A DNA stretch of 64,000 nucleotides, taken from contig NZ_SSHJ01000016.1 in assembly GCF_005925345.1 (NCBI RefSeq), positions 1 through 64,000 of the forward strand. Direction: 5' to 3'. The position numbers and the translations under genes are program-made. The notes below the pieces were generated by a model. It ran no database searches. It was not told the origin of the DNA and saw only the letters and a list, made by a program, of their open reading frames with translations. The stretch is from Pedobacter ureilyticus (GTDB taxonomy: Bacteria > Bacteroidota > Bacteroidia > Sphingobacteriales > Sphingobacteriaceae). Every line of letters begins with the position of its first letter. Within the stretch, counting starts at the first letter, position 1. Positions 17,770-26,439 of this stretch are shown in pieces.

Positions 17770-18779
17770 TAGATTTTAAAGGTTTTTTCTAGTTCGCGTT
17801 GATTTGCTTCCTGTAATGCTAAGTTTTCTTTAATTACCGGAAGTGGCTTAAATGTCTCGTAATGGTTTGATGAAATCACTGAAGTTTCCGAAATGTGTGT
17901 TGGGTGCTCCAAGATCCAATCAGCAGTTTTCTTTCTATCAAAACGGCATTCGTTGCAGATAAACTCTTCTACCTCACCGAACTGATCTTTTCTCGCTGTA
18001 ACACGTAAAACATCTTCCCCTTTGTACCACAAGGTTACTTTGCCATTGCATTTCTCATGCGTGCAGTTTCTATGTGCATCAACTGGTTTTGTAAACCAAA
18101 CACGATTTTTAAAACGGAAAGTTCTATCGGTTAAAGCGCCAACTGGGCAAACATCAATTACATTTCCAGAAAAATCATTATCAACCGCTGTTTGAATATA
18201 AGTTGAGATTTCTGAGTGATCTCCACGATTTAAGATACCATGTACGCGTTTATTTGTGATTTGATCTGCAGTAAATACACAACGGTAGCACAAAATGCAA
18301 CGGTTCATGTGCAACTGAATTTTATCGCCAATATCTATTCTGTCAAACGTTCTACGCTCGAACTCGTATCGTGTTTTCTGTAAACCGTGCTCGTAACCCA
18401 AGTTTTGTAAGTCGCACTCACCAGCTTGGTCGCAAACAGGGCAATCTAGCGGATGGTTGATCAACAAGATCTCTACCACACCAGCACGAGCTTCCAATAC
18501 CTCTGGCGAAGTGATATTTAACACTTCCATACCATCCATTACTGTGGTACGGCAAGAAGCGACCAACTTCGGCATCGGCCTAGGATCTTTTTCGGAACCT
18601 TTGCTCACCTTCACAATGCAGGTACGACATTTGCCTCCACTACCCTTCAATTTAGAATAATAGCACATTGCAGGAGGCACAATATCTCCTCCAATTTGGC
18701 GGGCAGCATTTAAAATGGTGGTGCCATTTTCTACCTCTACCGTTATTCCGTCTATGGTTACTTTAACTAAATCACTCAT
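17769..18779 (-). CDS. nuoG: NADH-quinone oxidoreductase subunit G, short form (2Fe-2S/4Fe-4S only)
   Basis: A 336-residue protein. It holds the 2Fe-2S ferredoxin motif (CYYSKLKGSGGKCRTCIV, about residues 39-56), the His/Cys cluster site HPLDCPVCDQAGECDLQNLG, and 4Fe-4S cysteines in CILCYRCV with a later CPVGALTD. A Cys-rich tail (CTHEKCNG, FICNECRFDRKK) follows. It lacks the roughly 500-residue molybdopterin-like domain of E. coli NuoG (about 900 residues), yet reading is open and the C-terminus abuts nuoH, so it is a natural short form and not a pseudogene. A REP-like palindrome and a 7-nt-periodic tract precede it. Confidence 0.9.
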   Translation of the reverse strand: MSDLVKVTIDGITVEVENGTTILNAARQIGGDIVPPAMCYYSKLKGSGGKCRTCIVKVSKGSEKDPRPMPKLVASCRTTVMDGMEVLNITSPEVLEARAGVVEILLINHPLDCPVCDQAGECDLQNLGYEHGLQKTRYEFERRTFDRIDIGDKIQLHMNRCILCYRCVFTADQITNKRVHGILNRGDHSEISTYIQTAVDNDFSGNVIDVCPVGALTDRTFRFKNRVWFTKPVDAHRNCTHEKCNGKVTLWYKGEDVLRVTARKDQFGEVEEFICNECRFDRKKTADWILEHPTHISETSVISSNHYETFKPLPVIKENLALQEANQRELEKTFKI

Positions 18780-18781
18780 TT

Positions 18782-18816
18782 TTTAAGTCAAAAATGAAAA
18801 TTAAAAATTAAAAACA
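18782..18816. repeat. 7-nt-periodic tract upstream of nuoG
   Basis: On the nuoG coding strand the units TAATTTT (twice), CATTTTT and GACTTAA run without gaps up to a few bases before the ATG. The units resemble those upstream of rsmE. Confidence 0.6.
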
Positions 18817-18856
18817 ATCAGTGGCTTTTAACCTATTCTTTTATTAAACTCTATGC

Positions 18857-18933
18857 CGTCATTGCGAGGCACGAAGCAATCGTTATTGTTTAATCGTTAT
18901 CGCTTTAGGATTGCTTCGTTCCTTGCAATGACG
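18857..18933. repeat. REP-like palindrome between nuoF and nuoG
   Basis: Two 25-bp arms (18857-18881 and 18909-18933) are inverted with two mismatches, around a 27-bp spacer. The left arm is identical to the left arm of the element at 16139-16213, and the right arms differ by one base. It lies just after the nuoF stop. Confidence 0.9.
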
Positions 18934-18942
18934 TTTTGGAGC

Positions 18943-20313
18943 CTAAGCTTCTTTAACTTCCTCCGGCTTTTTTTCTATCGGATTAGCATAATTCGCTAAA
19001 CCATAATTAGTGCTTTGGCTTTTCATTGGCTCCTTCACATGCCATTCAAACTCATCTCTAAAATGTCTGATGGCACTTGCTACCGGCCAAGCTGCTGCAT
19101 CACCTAATGGGCAAATCGTATTACCTTCAATTTTACGTTGTACGTCCCATAAAAGATCAATGTCTTCCATAGTTCCATGTCCATGCTCAATTTTATGAAG
19201 TATCTTCTCCATCCATCCTGTACCCTCACGGCAAGGCGAACATTGTCCGCAACTTTCGTGATGATAGAAACGAGAAAAATTCCAAGTGTTACGTACAATA
19301 CATTGATCTTCATCAAAAGCGATGAACCCACCCGAACCTAACATGGTACCGGTAGCAAAACCACCTTCGGATAGCGATTCGTAACTCATTAAGCGAGGCT
19401 CGCCGTTGGCATATTTTAAGGTTAAGTTAGCTGGCAAAACTGGCACTGATGAACCCCCAGCTACGGTTGCTTTTAGTCTTTTGCCATTAGCAATACCACC
19501 ACAGTACTCATCAGAATAAATGAACTCTTCTACTGGTAAGCCTAATTCTATTTCATAAACTCCTGGTTTTACCAAATTACCAGAAGCTGATATCAATTTT
19601 GTTCCCGTACTTCTTCCAATCCCAATCTTAGCATATTCATCGCCACCATCATTTACAATTGGCACTACAGCTGCAATAGATTCTACGTTGTTAACTACCG
19701 TTGGACAACCATACAATCCCGCTATTGCGGGAAAAGGAGGTTTAATACGAGGATTTCCTCTTTTTCCTTCTAGCGACTCTAATAATGCAGTTTCTTCGCC
19801 GCAAATATAGGCACCGCCGCCTGGCTGAACGTAAAGCTCAAGGTCGTATCCTGTTCCCAAAATATTCTTACCCAAAAACCCGGCTGCTTTAGCTTCTTCA
19901 ATTGCTCTTTCTAATATCCTGATTTGAGGCATCATTTCTCCCCTTACATAGATGTAAGAAGTATTCGCACCCAAAGCAAAACTAGAAACAATCATTCCTT
20001 CAATTAAAGCATGAGGAATGTGCGTCATTAAATACCTATCCTTAAAAGTACCAGGTTCAGACTCGTCTGCGTTACAAACTAAATAACGAGGTACACCTTC
20101 TGGCTTAGCCAAAAAGCTCCATTTCATGCCAGTAGGGAAACCTGCACCGCCACGACCTCTCAATCCAGATTTCTTTACCTCTTCTACAATCTCTTCTGGA
20201 GTTAAGGTTTTCAATGCTTTCTCAACCGCACGATAACCGCCTTTTTCACGATAAACCGCTAGCGTATTGATGCCAGGCACATTGATATGTTCTAATAATA
20301 GTTTACGTCCCAT
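18943..20313 (-). CDS. nuoF: NADH-quinone oxidoreductase subunit F
   Basis: A 456-residue NADH-binding subunit. It has the glycine-rich nucleotide site [16 protein letters not shown] (residues 50-65), the FMN region [14 protein letters not shown], and 4Fe-4S cysteines [11 protein letters not shown] plus the distal TICPLGDA. It accepts hydride from NADH through FMN and passes electrons via N3. A 7-nt-periodic tract separates it from nuoE. Confidence 0.96.
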   Translation of the reverse strand: MGRKLLLEHINVPGINTLAVYREKGGYRAVEKALKTLTPEEIVEEVKKSGLRGRGGAGFPTGMKWSFLAKPEGVPRYLVCNADESEPGTFKDRYLMTHIPHALIEGMIVSSFALGANTSYIYVRGEMMPQIRILERAIEEAKAAGFLGKNILGTGYDLELYVQPGGGAYICGEETALLESLEGKRGNPRIKPPFPAIAGLYGCPTVVNNVESIAAVVPIVNDGGDEYAKIGIGRSTGTKLISASGNLVKPGVYEIELGLPVEEFIYSDEYCGGIANGKRLKATVAGGSSVPVLPANLTLKYANGEPRLMSYESLSEGGFATGTMLGSGGFIAFDEDQCIVRNTWNFSRFYHHESCGQCSPCREGTGWMEKILHKIEHGHGTMEDIDLLWDVQRKIEGNTICPLGDAAAWPVASAIRHFRDEFEWHVKEPMKSQSTNYGLANYANPIEKKPEEVKEA

Positions 20314-20319
20314 TGTGTT

Positions 20320-20350
20320 AGATATGAGATATGAGATGTGAGATATAAGA
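20320..20350. repeat. 7-nt-periodic tract upstream of nuoF
   Basis: On the coding strand four heptamers of the form CTYAYAT follow one another (two are identical CTCATAT), ending a few bases before the nuoF ATG. Confidence 0.6.
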
Positions 20351-20377
20351 CTAAGCGTCCAACCTCAATACTCAGAT

Positions 20378-20902
20378 CTATTGTCGCAAATCTTTATTTT
20401 TTAAATCGTCAATTAATTGATCTACCGATTGCTCGGTTAAATTTTCGTAGAAAGTATATTCTGGGCCAATTTGTAGAACCGGGCCGAAACCACAAGCCGC
20501 TAAACATTCTACACCTCTCCAGCTAAACAAACCGTCTTGTGTCACTTCACCTTCTTTAACGCCAAGTTTCTTCTCGATATGATCCATGATTTTTTCGGCA
20601 CCCACTAAACAACAAGGTCCAGTACGGCAAACCTCCAAAACATATTTCCCCTTAGGTTGCAAAAAGTACATGGTGTAAAAACTTGCTACCTCATATACTT
20701 CAATAGACTGGATGTTTAAATATTCAGCAACCTTATCCATTGCCGGCACACTCGTCCAACCAAATTCTGCCTGTACTAAATGTAGTAAGGGTAGCAAAGC
20801 TGATTTTTGCTTTCCTTCTGGATAGCGTTTAACAATCTCATCAAACTTAGCTAGCAAAGCTGATGAAAATTCTACAGGTTGTGTTTCTTCTACTTTAAGC
20901 AT
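20378..20902 (-). CDS. nuoE: NADH-quinone oxidoreductase subunit E
   Basis: A 174-residue thioredoxin-fold subunit. Its 2Fe-2S cluster ligands lie in EVCRTGPCCLVGA and GVECLAACGFGP, giving the usual C-x4-C ... C-x3-C pattern (cluster N1a). The start overlaps the end of nuoD by 8 bp. Confidence 0.95.
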   Translation of the reverse strand: MLKVEETQPVEFSSALLAKFDEIVKRYPEGKQKSALLPLLHLVQAEFGWTSVPAMDKVAEYLNIQSIEVYEVASFYTMYFLQPKGKYVLEVCRTGPCCLVGAEKIMDHIEKKLGVKEGEVTQDGLFSWRGVECLAACGFGPVLQIGPEYTFYENLTEQSVDQLIDDLKNKDLRQ

Positions 20903-22109
20903 CTAATTCTCCTGCAATAATGTTCAAACTACTCATGTTAATGATAGCATCCGATAATAACATGCCTTCACTCATTTTCGCATACATTTGATAGTTAATA
21001 AAACTAGGTCTTCTAAAGTGCAAACGATAAGGGCTTCTGCCACCATCGTTAATTAAATAGAAACCAAGCTCACCATTACCACCTTCTACAGCATGGTAAA
21101 CTTCTGCTTTCGGCGCATCAATTTCGCCCATCACTATCTTAAAGTGATAGATCAATGCCTCCATGTTATTATACACCTCTTCTTTTCCCGGCAAATAAAA
21201 GTCAGGAACATCGGCGTGGAATATGCCTTTTGGCTCTGATTTTAGTTTTTCTATGGCTTGCTCGATAATACGTACACTTTGCCACATTTCTTCGTTACGC
21301 ACTAAATACCTATCGAAAACATCACCACTTGTGCCTACCGGGATTTCAAAATCAAAATCCTGATAAGATGAATATGGTTCGCTTACACGCACATCATAAT
21401 CAATACCAGTAGCACGTAATAACGGGCCGGTCCAGCTGTAACTCAATGCGTTTTCTGCAGTTACTTCGGCAACACCTTTGGTACGGTCAATAAAAATACG
21501 ATTACGATTAAGTAAACTTTCAAATTCCTTTAACGCTACCGGAAACTCCTTTAAGAACTTATTAATTTTAGCGAAAGCCACCTCGTTAAAATCTCTTTCT
21601 AAACCGCCAATACGGCCAATGTTTGTGGTTAAACGAGCACCACAGATTTCCTCAAAAATCTCGTAGATATGCTCTCTATACTGGAAAAGGTAAAGGAAAG
21701 TTGTAGTCGCTCCCGTATCTTGAGCAATAATGGTATTGCAAATGATATGATCGGCTATACGAGAGAGCTCCATGATGATCACCCTTAAATAATCTACCCT
21801 TTTCGGGATTTGAATATTTAAAAGTTTCTCTACCGTCATGTGCCAACCCATATTATTGATAGGTGACGAACAGTAGTTTAAACGATCTGTTAATGGTGTA
21901 ATTTGATAGAAGGGGCGATGCTCGGCAATTTTTTCGAAAGCCCTGTGGATATATCCAATGGTAGATACACCACTTACAATTCGCTCACCATCCATTTGCA
22001 AAATATTTTGGAACACACCGTGTGTTGCAGGGTGTGTAGGCCCTAAGTTTAGGGTTACCAATTCATCCTGTGGATCGTTATCTGTATATACTGGTTGATT
22101 GTTATTCAT
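20895..22109 (-). CDS. nuoD: NADH-quinone oxidoreductase subunit D
   Basis: A 404-residue homologue of the [NiFe] hydrogenase large subunit. It has the quinone-site motif LGPTHPATHGVF (residues 22-33), plus GYIHRAFEKIAEHRPFYQ and DRLNYCSSPINNMGWH. NuoC and NuoD are separate genes here, not fused as in E. coli. It is 2 bp from nuoC. Confidence 0.96.
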   Translation of the reverse strand: MNNNQPVYTDNDPQDELVTLNLGPTHPATHGVFQNILQMDGERIVSGVSTIGYIHRAFEKIAEHRPFYQITPLTDRLNYCSSPINNMGWHMTVEKLLNIQIPKRVDYLRVIIMELSRIADHIICNTIIAQDTGATTTFLYLFQYREHIYEIFEEICGARLTTNIGRIGGLERDFNEVAFAKINKFLKEFPVALKEFESLLNRNRIFIDRTKGVAEVTAENALSYSWTGPLLRATGIDYDVRVSEPYSSYQDFDFEIPVGTSGDVFDRYLVRNEEMWQSVRIIEQAIEKLKSEPKGIFHADVPDFYLPGKEEVYNNMEALIYHFKIVMGEIDAPKAEVYHAVEGGNGELGFYLINDGGRSPYRLHFRRPSFINYQMYAKMSEGMLLSDAIINMSSLNIIAGELDA

Positions 22110-22111
22110 AA

Positions 22112-22612
22112 TTATCTACCAAAATATTCATCTTTTTTATCTACCCTATTTGGATCTTCCAACGGGTACTGTTTTAACATTGGATGAACACCCAGCTCAT
22201 CCATGTTCAATATCCTTCTTAAATCTGGATGCCCCTCGAACTTAACTCCAAAAAAATCATAAGTTTCTCTCTCCATCCAGTTGGCACCATTCCACAAAAC
22301 AGTAGCCGAAGCAATTGTAGGAGCATGCTCATTCAGGAAAACTTTTAACCTTACTCTGATGCCGCTTACCATACTATGTAAATGATAAACCACAGCAATT
22401 TTTTCTTTTTCTGGATAATGTACTGCCGTGATATCTGTTAAGAAATTGAAGTTTATTTTGCCATTCTCTTTCAAGAAAGAAAGCACCTCAATCACTTTAT
22501 CTTTATTGGTAGAAAAAGTTAACAAGCCATAAGGCTCTGAAACATCAAAAAGCTGCTCGCCAAATTTTTCGCCCAGCAGATCAACCAACTCTGTATTTGT
22601 TGCTTTAGCCAT
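22112..22612 (-). CDS. nuoC: NADH-quinone oxidoreductase subunit C
   Basis: A 166-residue 30-kDa-type subunit ending in the conserved signature ERETYDFFGVKFEGHPDLRRILNMDELGVHPMLKQYPLEDPNR. It shares one base with the nuoB stop, a tight translational arrangement. Confidence 0.95.
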   Translation of the reverse strand: MAKATNTELVDLLGEKFGEQLFDVSEPYGLLTFSTNKDKVIEVLSFLKENGKINFNFLTDITAVHYPEKEKIAVVYHLHSMVSGIRVRLKVFLNEHAPTIASATVLWNGANWMERETYDFFGVKFEGHPDLRRILNMDELGVHPMLKQYPLEDPNRVDKKDEYFGR

Positions 22613-23154
22613 TATTGTACTCCGTAACTCGCTAACAGTTCTTTATACTCGGGAGAATGCCTTCTTCTGCCCGATTCATTTTTTACTAAATCTTGTATAC
22701 GCTGAAAGCCATCTAAAATAGCTTCTGGTCTTGGCGGACAACCCGGCACATAAACATCTACAGGAATAATCTCATCAATACCTTGCAGTACCGAATAAGT
22801 ATCAAAAATACCTCCACTAGATGCACAAGCGCCAACAGCCATCACCCAACGAGGTTCGGCCATTTGCAGATAAACCTGTTTCAATACTGGACCCATTTTT
22901 TTTGCGATCGTTCCCATTACCATCAAAACATCTGCCTGACGAGGAGAGAAGCTCAATCTTTCTGAACCAAAACGTCCAAAATCATAATGAGATCCCATGG
23001 TAGCCATAAACTCGATACCGCAACACGAAGTTGCGAAAGGTAAAGGCCACAACGAATGTGAACGAGCCAAGCCAATTGCTTTATCTAAAGAAGTAGCGAA
23101 AAAGCCATTTCCCTCTATGCCTGGTGGCGCCTCAACTATTTTGATTTCACTCAT
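22612..23154 (-). CDS. nuoB: NADH-quinone oxidoreductase subunit B
   Basis: A 180-residue subunit binding cluster N2, the last electron donor to quinone. It has the tandem cysteines in [13 protein letters not shown], with further ligands in GACASSGG and [14 protein letters not shown] place the start at the ATG at 23154 ([12 protein letters not shown]), which matches the family. The frame is open 16 codons further upstream, but that segment looks like untranslated leader. Confidence 0.95.
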   Translation of the reverse strand: MSEIKIVEAPPGIEGNGFFATSLDKAIGLARSHSLWPLPFATSCCGIEFMATMGSHYDFGRFGSERLSFSPRQADVLMVMGTIAKKMGPVLKQVYLQMAEPRWVMAVGACASSGGIFDTYSVLQGIDEIIPVDVYVPGCPPRPEAILDGFQRIQDLVKNESGRRRHSPEYKELLASYGVQ

Positions 23155-23276
23155 GCTTATAAACAAAAATGCTTGCCCAAATATAACTCGGACAAGCAGC
23201 AAATCTACGATATTTAGCCTTATTTAGGTCAACCTATCATCATTTAGAAACAATCTAAATAAATAACCTAGGCTTT

Positions 23277-23648
23277 CTAATGCCAGTCTAATGCCTTCTT
23301 TTTTAGTACATAAATGAAGCCTAGCAGTAGGGTACCCATGAAGATAAACATCTCAATAATACCGCTCCAACCGAGTTCTCTAAAATTAACGGCCCAAGGA
23401 TACATGAAGATGACCTCTACGTCAAAAAGCACAAATAGAATCGCTACTAAAAAGTATTTGATAGAAAATGGCTGACGAGCATTACCTATTACTTTAACCC
23501 CAGATTCAAAAGTCCCTAGTTTATCTTCTGTTTTACGCTTTGGCCCTAAAAGATGGGTAGCAAAAAGCGTTACTACCACAAAACCTAAAGCAACAATTAC
23601 CTGAAATATAATAGGAATAAAATCTTGAGCTGTACTTTGTGCTTGCAT
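23277..23648 (-). CDS. nuoA: NADH-quinone oxidoreductase subunit A
   Basis: A 123-residue, three-helix subunit with the conserved FESGVKVIGNARQPFSIKYFLVAILFVLFDVEVIFMYPWAVNF. It is the first gene of nuoA-N. A TTG at 23672 is in frame, but it overlaps the -7 promoter box at 23670-23677, so the ATG at 23648 must be used. The 122-bp gap to nuoB is the longest internal gap without a repeat. Confidence 0.95.
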   Translation of the reverse strand: MQAQSTAQDFIPIIFQVIVALGFVVVTLFATHLLGPKRKTEDKLGTFESGVKVIGNARQPFSIKYFLVAILFVLFDVEVIFMYPWAVNFRELGWSGIIEMFIFMGTLLLGFIYVLKKKALDWH

Positions 23649-23669
23649 AACAATTATAATAGTTGACGA

Positions 23670-23700
23670 CAAAATTAAAATAAAAAGGCAGGATTACAAA
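23670..23700 (-). promoter_or_regulatory. nuo operon promoter (TTTG-N19-TAATTTTG)
   Basis: On the minus strand, TTTG (23697-23700), a 19-bp spacer and TAATTTTG (23670-23677) fit the Bacteroidota sigma-ABfr consensus exactly. The predicted start of transcription leaves about 15 nt of leader before the nuoA ATG. The -33 box lies in the loop region of the terminator at 23682-23712. Confidence 0.75.
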
Positions 23701-23712
23701 CCCTGCCTTTTT
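23682..23712 (-). terminator. Terminator of the TPR gene, embedded in the nuo promoter
   Basis: AAAAAGGCAGG (23682-23692) pairs with CCTGCCTTTTT (23702-23712) across a 9-nt loop, giving a hairpin with U-tract on the minus transcript. It lies 18 bp after the TPR gene stop. Confidence 0.88.
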
Positions 23713-23729
23713 ATTAATTATTCATTTGA

Positions 23730-25445
23730 TTATTTGCCCGAAGTTTTCTTCGCGGTACCTCCACCTGCTAAAAATTTCAAGTTATCGGTAGCTAAAGCAT
23801 TTGACGGATCTAGTGCGAGTGTTTTATTGAAGTATTCTTTCGCTTTTTCTTTGTCTGTGTTCGCATATACCGCACCTAAATAATTATAAGCTTCGATAAG
23901 CGCATTCTTATTTGCTTCTGCTTTTTCTGGTTTGGTAACCGTAACCAATTCGATAAATTTCTCGTAATGTGGCACCGCTAATTTTTGCGAATTTTCTGCA
24001 TCGTCTAAATTCTTGTTGATACGAGCTCTAAACAAATATGCTGTTTCATACTCTGGAGCTAATCTCGTTAACTTAGAAAACGCAGTATCTGCTTTAACTA
24101 AAGCCTCTTTCGTTGGATTTTTGCCATCTCTCAAATCGAAAGCGTAGGCAAAATAATGCGAAGCTCCTAGATAGTAGTAATTCATTGCTCTATTAGGGTC
24201 TTTAGCATTGGCTTCGGTAGCTAGGGCGTACACTTCGGCAGCTTTAGCAAAGTTTTTTGCAGAATAGTACTTATTACCGATTGCAGCCAACTCATCTACT
24301 TTTGTAGAATCTAGTTCTACAGCCTTTGCAATGTTAATGAAAGCTAAACTATCTTGCCCTAGATTTTGTTGAGCCTTACCTAAATAAAGATAATCTGAAC
24401 CGATGATACGAGCAGTGTCTTGCGTTCTCGCAAATAGCTCATTCATATATTTAACACCTTGCTCATAATTTTTGTTCTCTACTGCGGAATAACCTCTCAT
24501 CCTAGTTACTACAAAGTTTTTAGGATTGTTAGGATCAGGTGCATTTAAAGTAGCTACTTCTTTACCTAGTGTAGCGAAATCACCAGCATACACTAAAAAT
24601 TGCGCATAACGTAAACGAGAATCAAAAGATTTATCAGTCAAATCCAAATATTTTCTCATATTCTCCAATGCTTCTGCTTTCTTTGCTGGACCATTTTTTG
24701 GATCTGCATCAGACCAGCGCATCTGGATCTCTGCCAACTCCCTGTAAGCTGGGCCATAATTAGGATCTGTTTCAATTACCTTTTTCACTTCAGCTTCAGC
24801 TTCAGGAAATGCAAATGCATCTTTATACATCTTACCGATCTGTACGTGTGCTCTTGATAAATCTGGTGTGATATCTAGTGCTCTAAGATACATTGGATAA
24901 GCTTCGGTATTTTTTCTTTGCTTAGCATAAAAATCGGCTAAGGCCAAGAAAGTTTCTGGATCTTTATCTTTCGAATCTAAATCATCAGCTTGTTGCAAAT
25001 TAGGCAAAGCCAATGCATAATCTGGATTTTCTTGATCTATGTATGCTCTACCAATAGCTAAGTATGTACTATATTCCTTTTTCCTTAAATCAATAGCTTT
25101 ATCGAAATTGGTTTTTGCATTTGTAGCATTTTTCTGAGCCAAATCTGCCTGTCCTAAACCTACATAGTTTAATGCATTTTTTGGATCAACGCTTACTCCG
25201 TTGGTAAAGGCCGCTCTTGCCGAGTCGATATCATCGGTTAATAAATAAACCTTTCCTAAATTGAAATAGTTATCTCCCTCTTTAGGTTGGTTTGCCACTA
25301 AAGTTTTAAGCATAGATGTGGCTTTTTGATACTGTTCAGCGTCAATAGCTTTCTTGGCATCGGCTAAACTTTGAGCAAATGAGGCAGTGCTACCCATCAA
25401 TAATAAGCCTGTGGCCAAGGCTATGTTCTTCTTAATCATTTTCAT
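23730..25445 (-). CDS. Tetratricopeptide-repeat exported protein
   Basis: About 571 residues with a signal peptide (MKMIKKNIALATGLLLMGSTASFA) followed by TPR units across nearly the whole length, for example ANQPKEGDNYFNLGKVYLL, NALNYVGLGQADLAQ and EYSTYLAIGRAYIDQ. It probably acts as a periplasmic protein-protein scaffold. It is the last gene of the exbB-exbD-exbD-tonB-small protein-PstS-like series, so it may assist that energised envelope complex. The ATGs at 25454, 25445 and 25439 are all possible starts; I chose the second because it gives a compact signal peptide. A strong terminator follows. Confidence 0.8.
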   Translation of the reverse strand: MKMIKKNIALATGLLLMGSTASFAQSLADAKKAIDAEQYQKATSMLKTLVANQPKEGDNYFNLGKVYLLTDDIDSARAAFTNGVSVDPKNALNYVGLGQADLAQKNATNAKTNFDKAIDLRKKEYSTYLAIGRAYIDQENPDYALALPNLQQADDLDSKDKDPETFLALADFYAKQRKNTEAYPMYLRALDITPDLSRAHVQIGKMYKDAFAFPEAEAEVKKVIETDPNYGPAYRELAEIQMRWSDADPKNGPAKKAEALENMRKYLDLTDKSFDSRLRYAQFLVYAGDFATLGKEVATLNAPDPNNPKNFVVTRMRGYSAVENKNYEQGVKYMNELFARTQDTARIIGSDYLYLGKAQQNLGQDSLAFINIAKAVELDSTKVDELAAIGNKYYSAKNFAKAAEVYALATEANAKDPNRAMNYYYLGASHYFAYAFDLRDGKNPTKEALVKADTAFSKLTRLAPEYETAYLFRARINKNLDDAENSQKLAVPHYEKFIELVTVTKPEKAEANKNALIEAYNYLGAVYANTDKEKAKEYFNKTLALDPSNALATDNLKFLAGGGTAKKTSGK

Positions 25446-25521
25446 TGTCTCCATTTGTTAAGTCGAAATAATTCTACTGCTTAAACTTGCAGTCATTTAT
25501 ATTTCCGTAATTTAATAATTC

Positions 25522-26439
25522 TTATTTTTTGTTAGTTTTTAAGTTAAATTCTCTTTGCGCTAATTGATGAGGTCCAAGACCCGATTTAAGTACGATCAAT
25601 TGGCCGCGAGGACTTGATAACCAAGTTGCAAATCCCGTGCCTAAACCACTCGTACCCTCGGCGTTAATCACATAAACATTTCTAAGAAATGGATATTTTC
25701 CATTAATCAAATTCTCTTGTGTAGGCTTGTAATAAGTATCCGAGTTCTCTTTACCTGCAAGATTTTTTACGGCTAGGGTTTTAACATCTGCTAAAAATGG
25801 TGAAGGATTTTTAACATTTTTTAACAACCAATTTACTCCAATCACCCCTATATAACCTTTATTTTCGGCTACATACTTGATCACGTCGTTGCTTGTTTTT
25901 AAAGTATAAACGCCCGACTTTGGTAATTCTTTAATACCCGCAGAGTCTATAAAATATCTTATAGTGCTTGAATAAGCATTGTCAAAAACCAACTTTTTGC
26001 CAGTTGTAGAAGTTCCCTTCATGATCTCATAAGCATCTGCTACAGTTATTGTACTGTCTGCATCTGCCTTGTTTGTAATCAATGCCAAACCATCTACAGC
26101 AAACCTGTCTACATAGATAGGGCTTTGTCTCTTTTTGTAAAATTGCTCTTCTTCAGGTTTCAGCATCCTAGACATTACCAACATTTTCACATCTCCACCC
26201 CTAAACTTCGGTAATATCTCATTTTCGTTACCTACTATAGTATTTACGGTAGCCTGCGGATAATCAGATTTAAAAACCGCGATTTGCCTGTCTAGGATAC
26301 GAGCATAACTTTCGTCGACCAATATCGTTGTACTTCCTGAGGTCCTCTTTTCGCCTACCTCGCCATCATTTGTTTTTCTATTACAAGAAAATAAAGACAA
26401 GGCAAATATGGTGAGCACTAAACTAGATACTATTCTCAT
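25522..26439 (-). CDS. PstS-like periplasmic substrate-binding lipoprotein
   Basis: A 305-residue lipoprotein (signal peptide with lipobox SLFSC, Cys19). The body resembles phosphate-ABC-type binding proteins: GSTTILVDESYARILDRQIAVFKSDYPQA near the N-terminus, TSGLGTGFATWLSSPRGQLIVLKSGLGP near the C-terminus. It overlaps the small membrane protein gene by 4 bp. No ABC permease or ATPase is nearby, so a transport role is doubtful; within a TonB operon it may be a sensor or structural part. The ligand is unknown. Confidence 0.75.
   Translation of the reverse strand: MRIVSSLVLTIFALSLFSCNRKTNDGEVGEKRTSGSTTILVDESYARILDRQIAVFKSDYPQATVNTIVGNENEILPKFRGGDVKMLVMSRMLKPEEEQFYKKRQSPIYVDRFAVDGLALITNKADADSTITVADAYEIMKGTSTTGKKLVFDNAYSSTIRYFIDSAGIKELPKSGVYTLKTSNDVIKYVAENKGYIGVIGVNWLLKNVKNPSPFLADVKTLAVKNLAGKENSDTYYKPTQENLINGKYPFLRNVYVINAEGTSGLGTGFATWLSSPRGQLIVLKSGLGPHQLAQREFNLKTNKK

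Noticed and set aside
17769..18779. Truncated or broken nuoG
   Set aside because: The frame is intact, all cluster ligands present and the stop abuts nuoH; short NuoG is usual in this phylum.
18782..18816. CRISPR-like or microsatellite array
   Set aside because: Units are degenerate heptamers with no spacers and no cas genes; slippage alone would give identical units.
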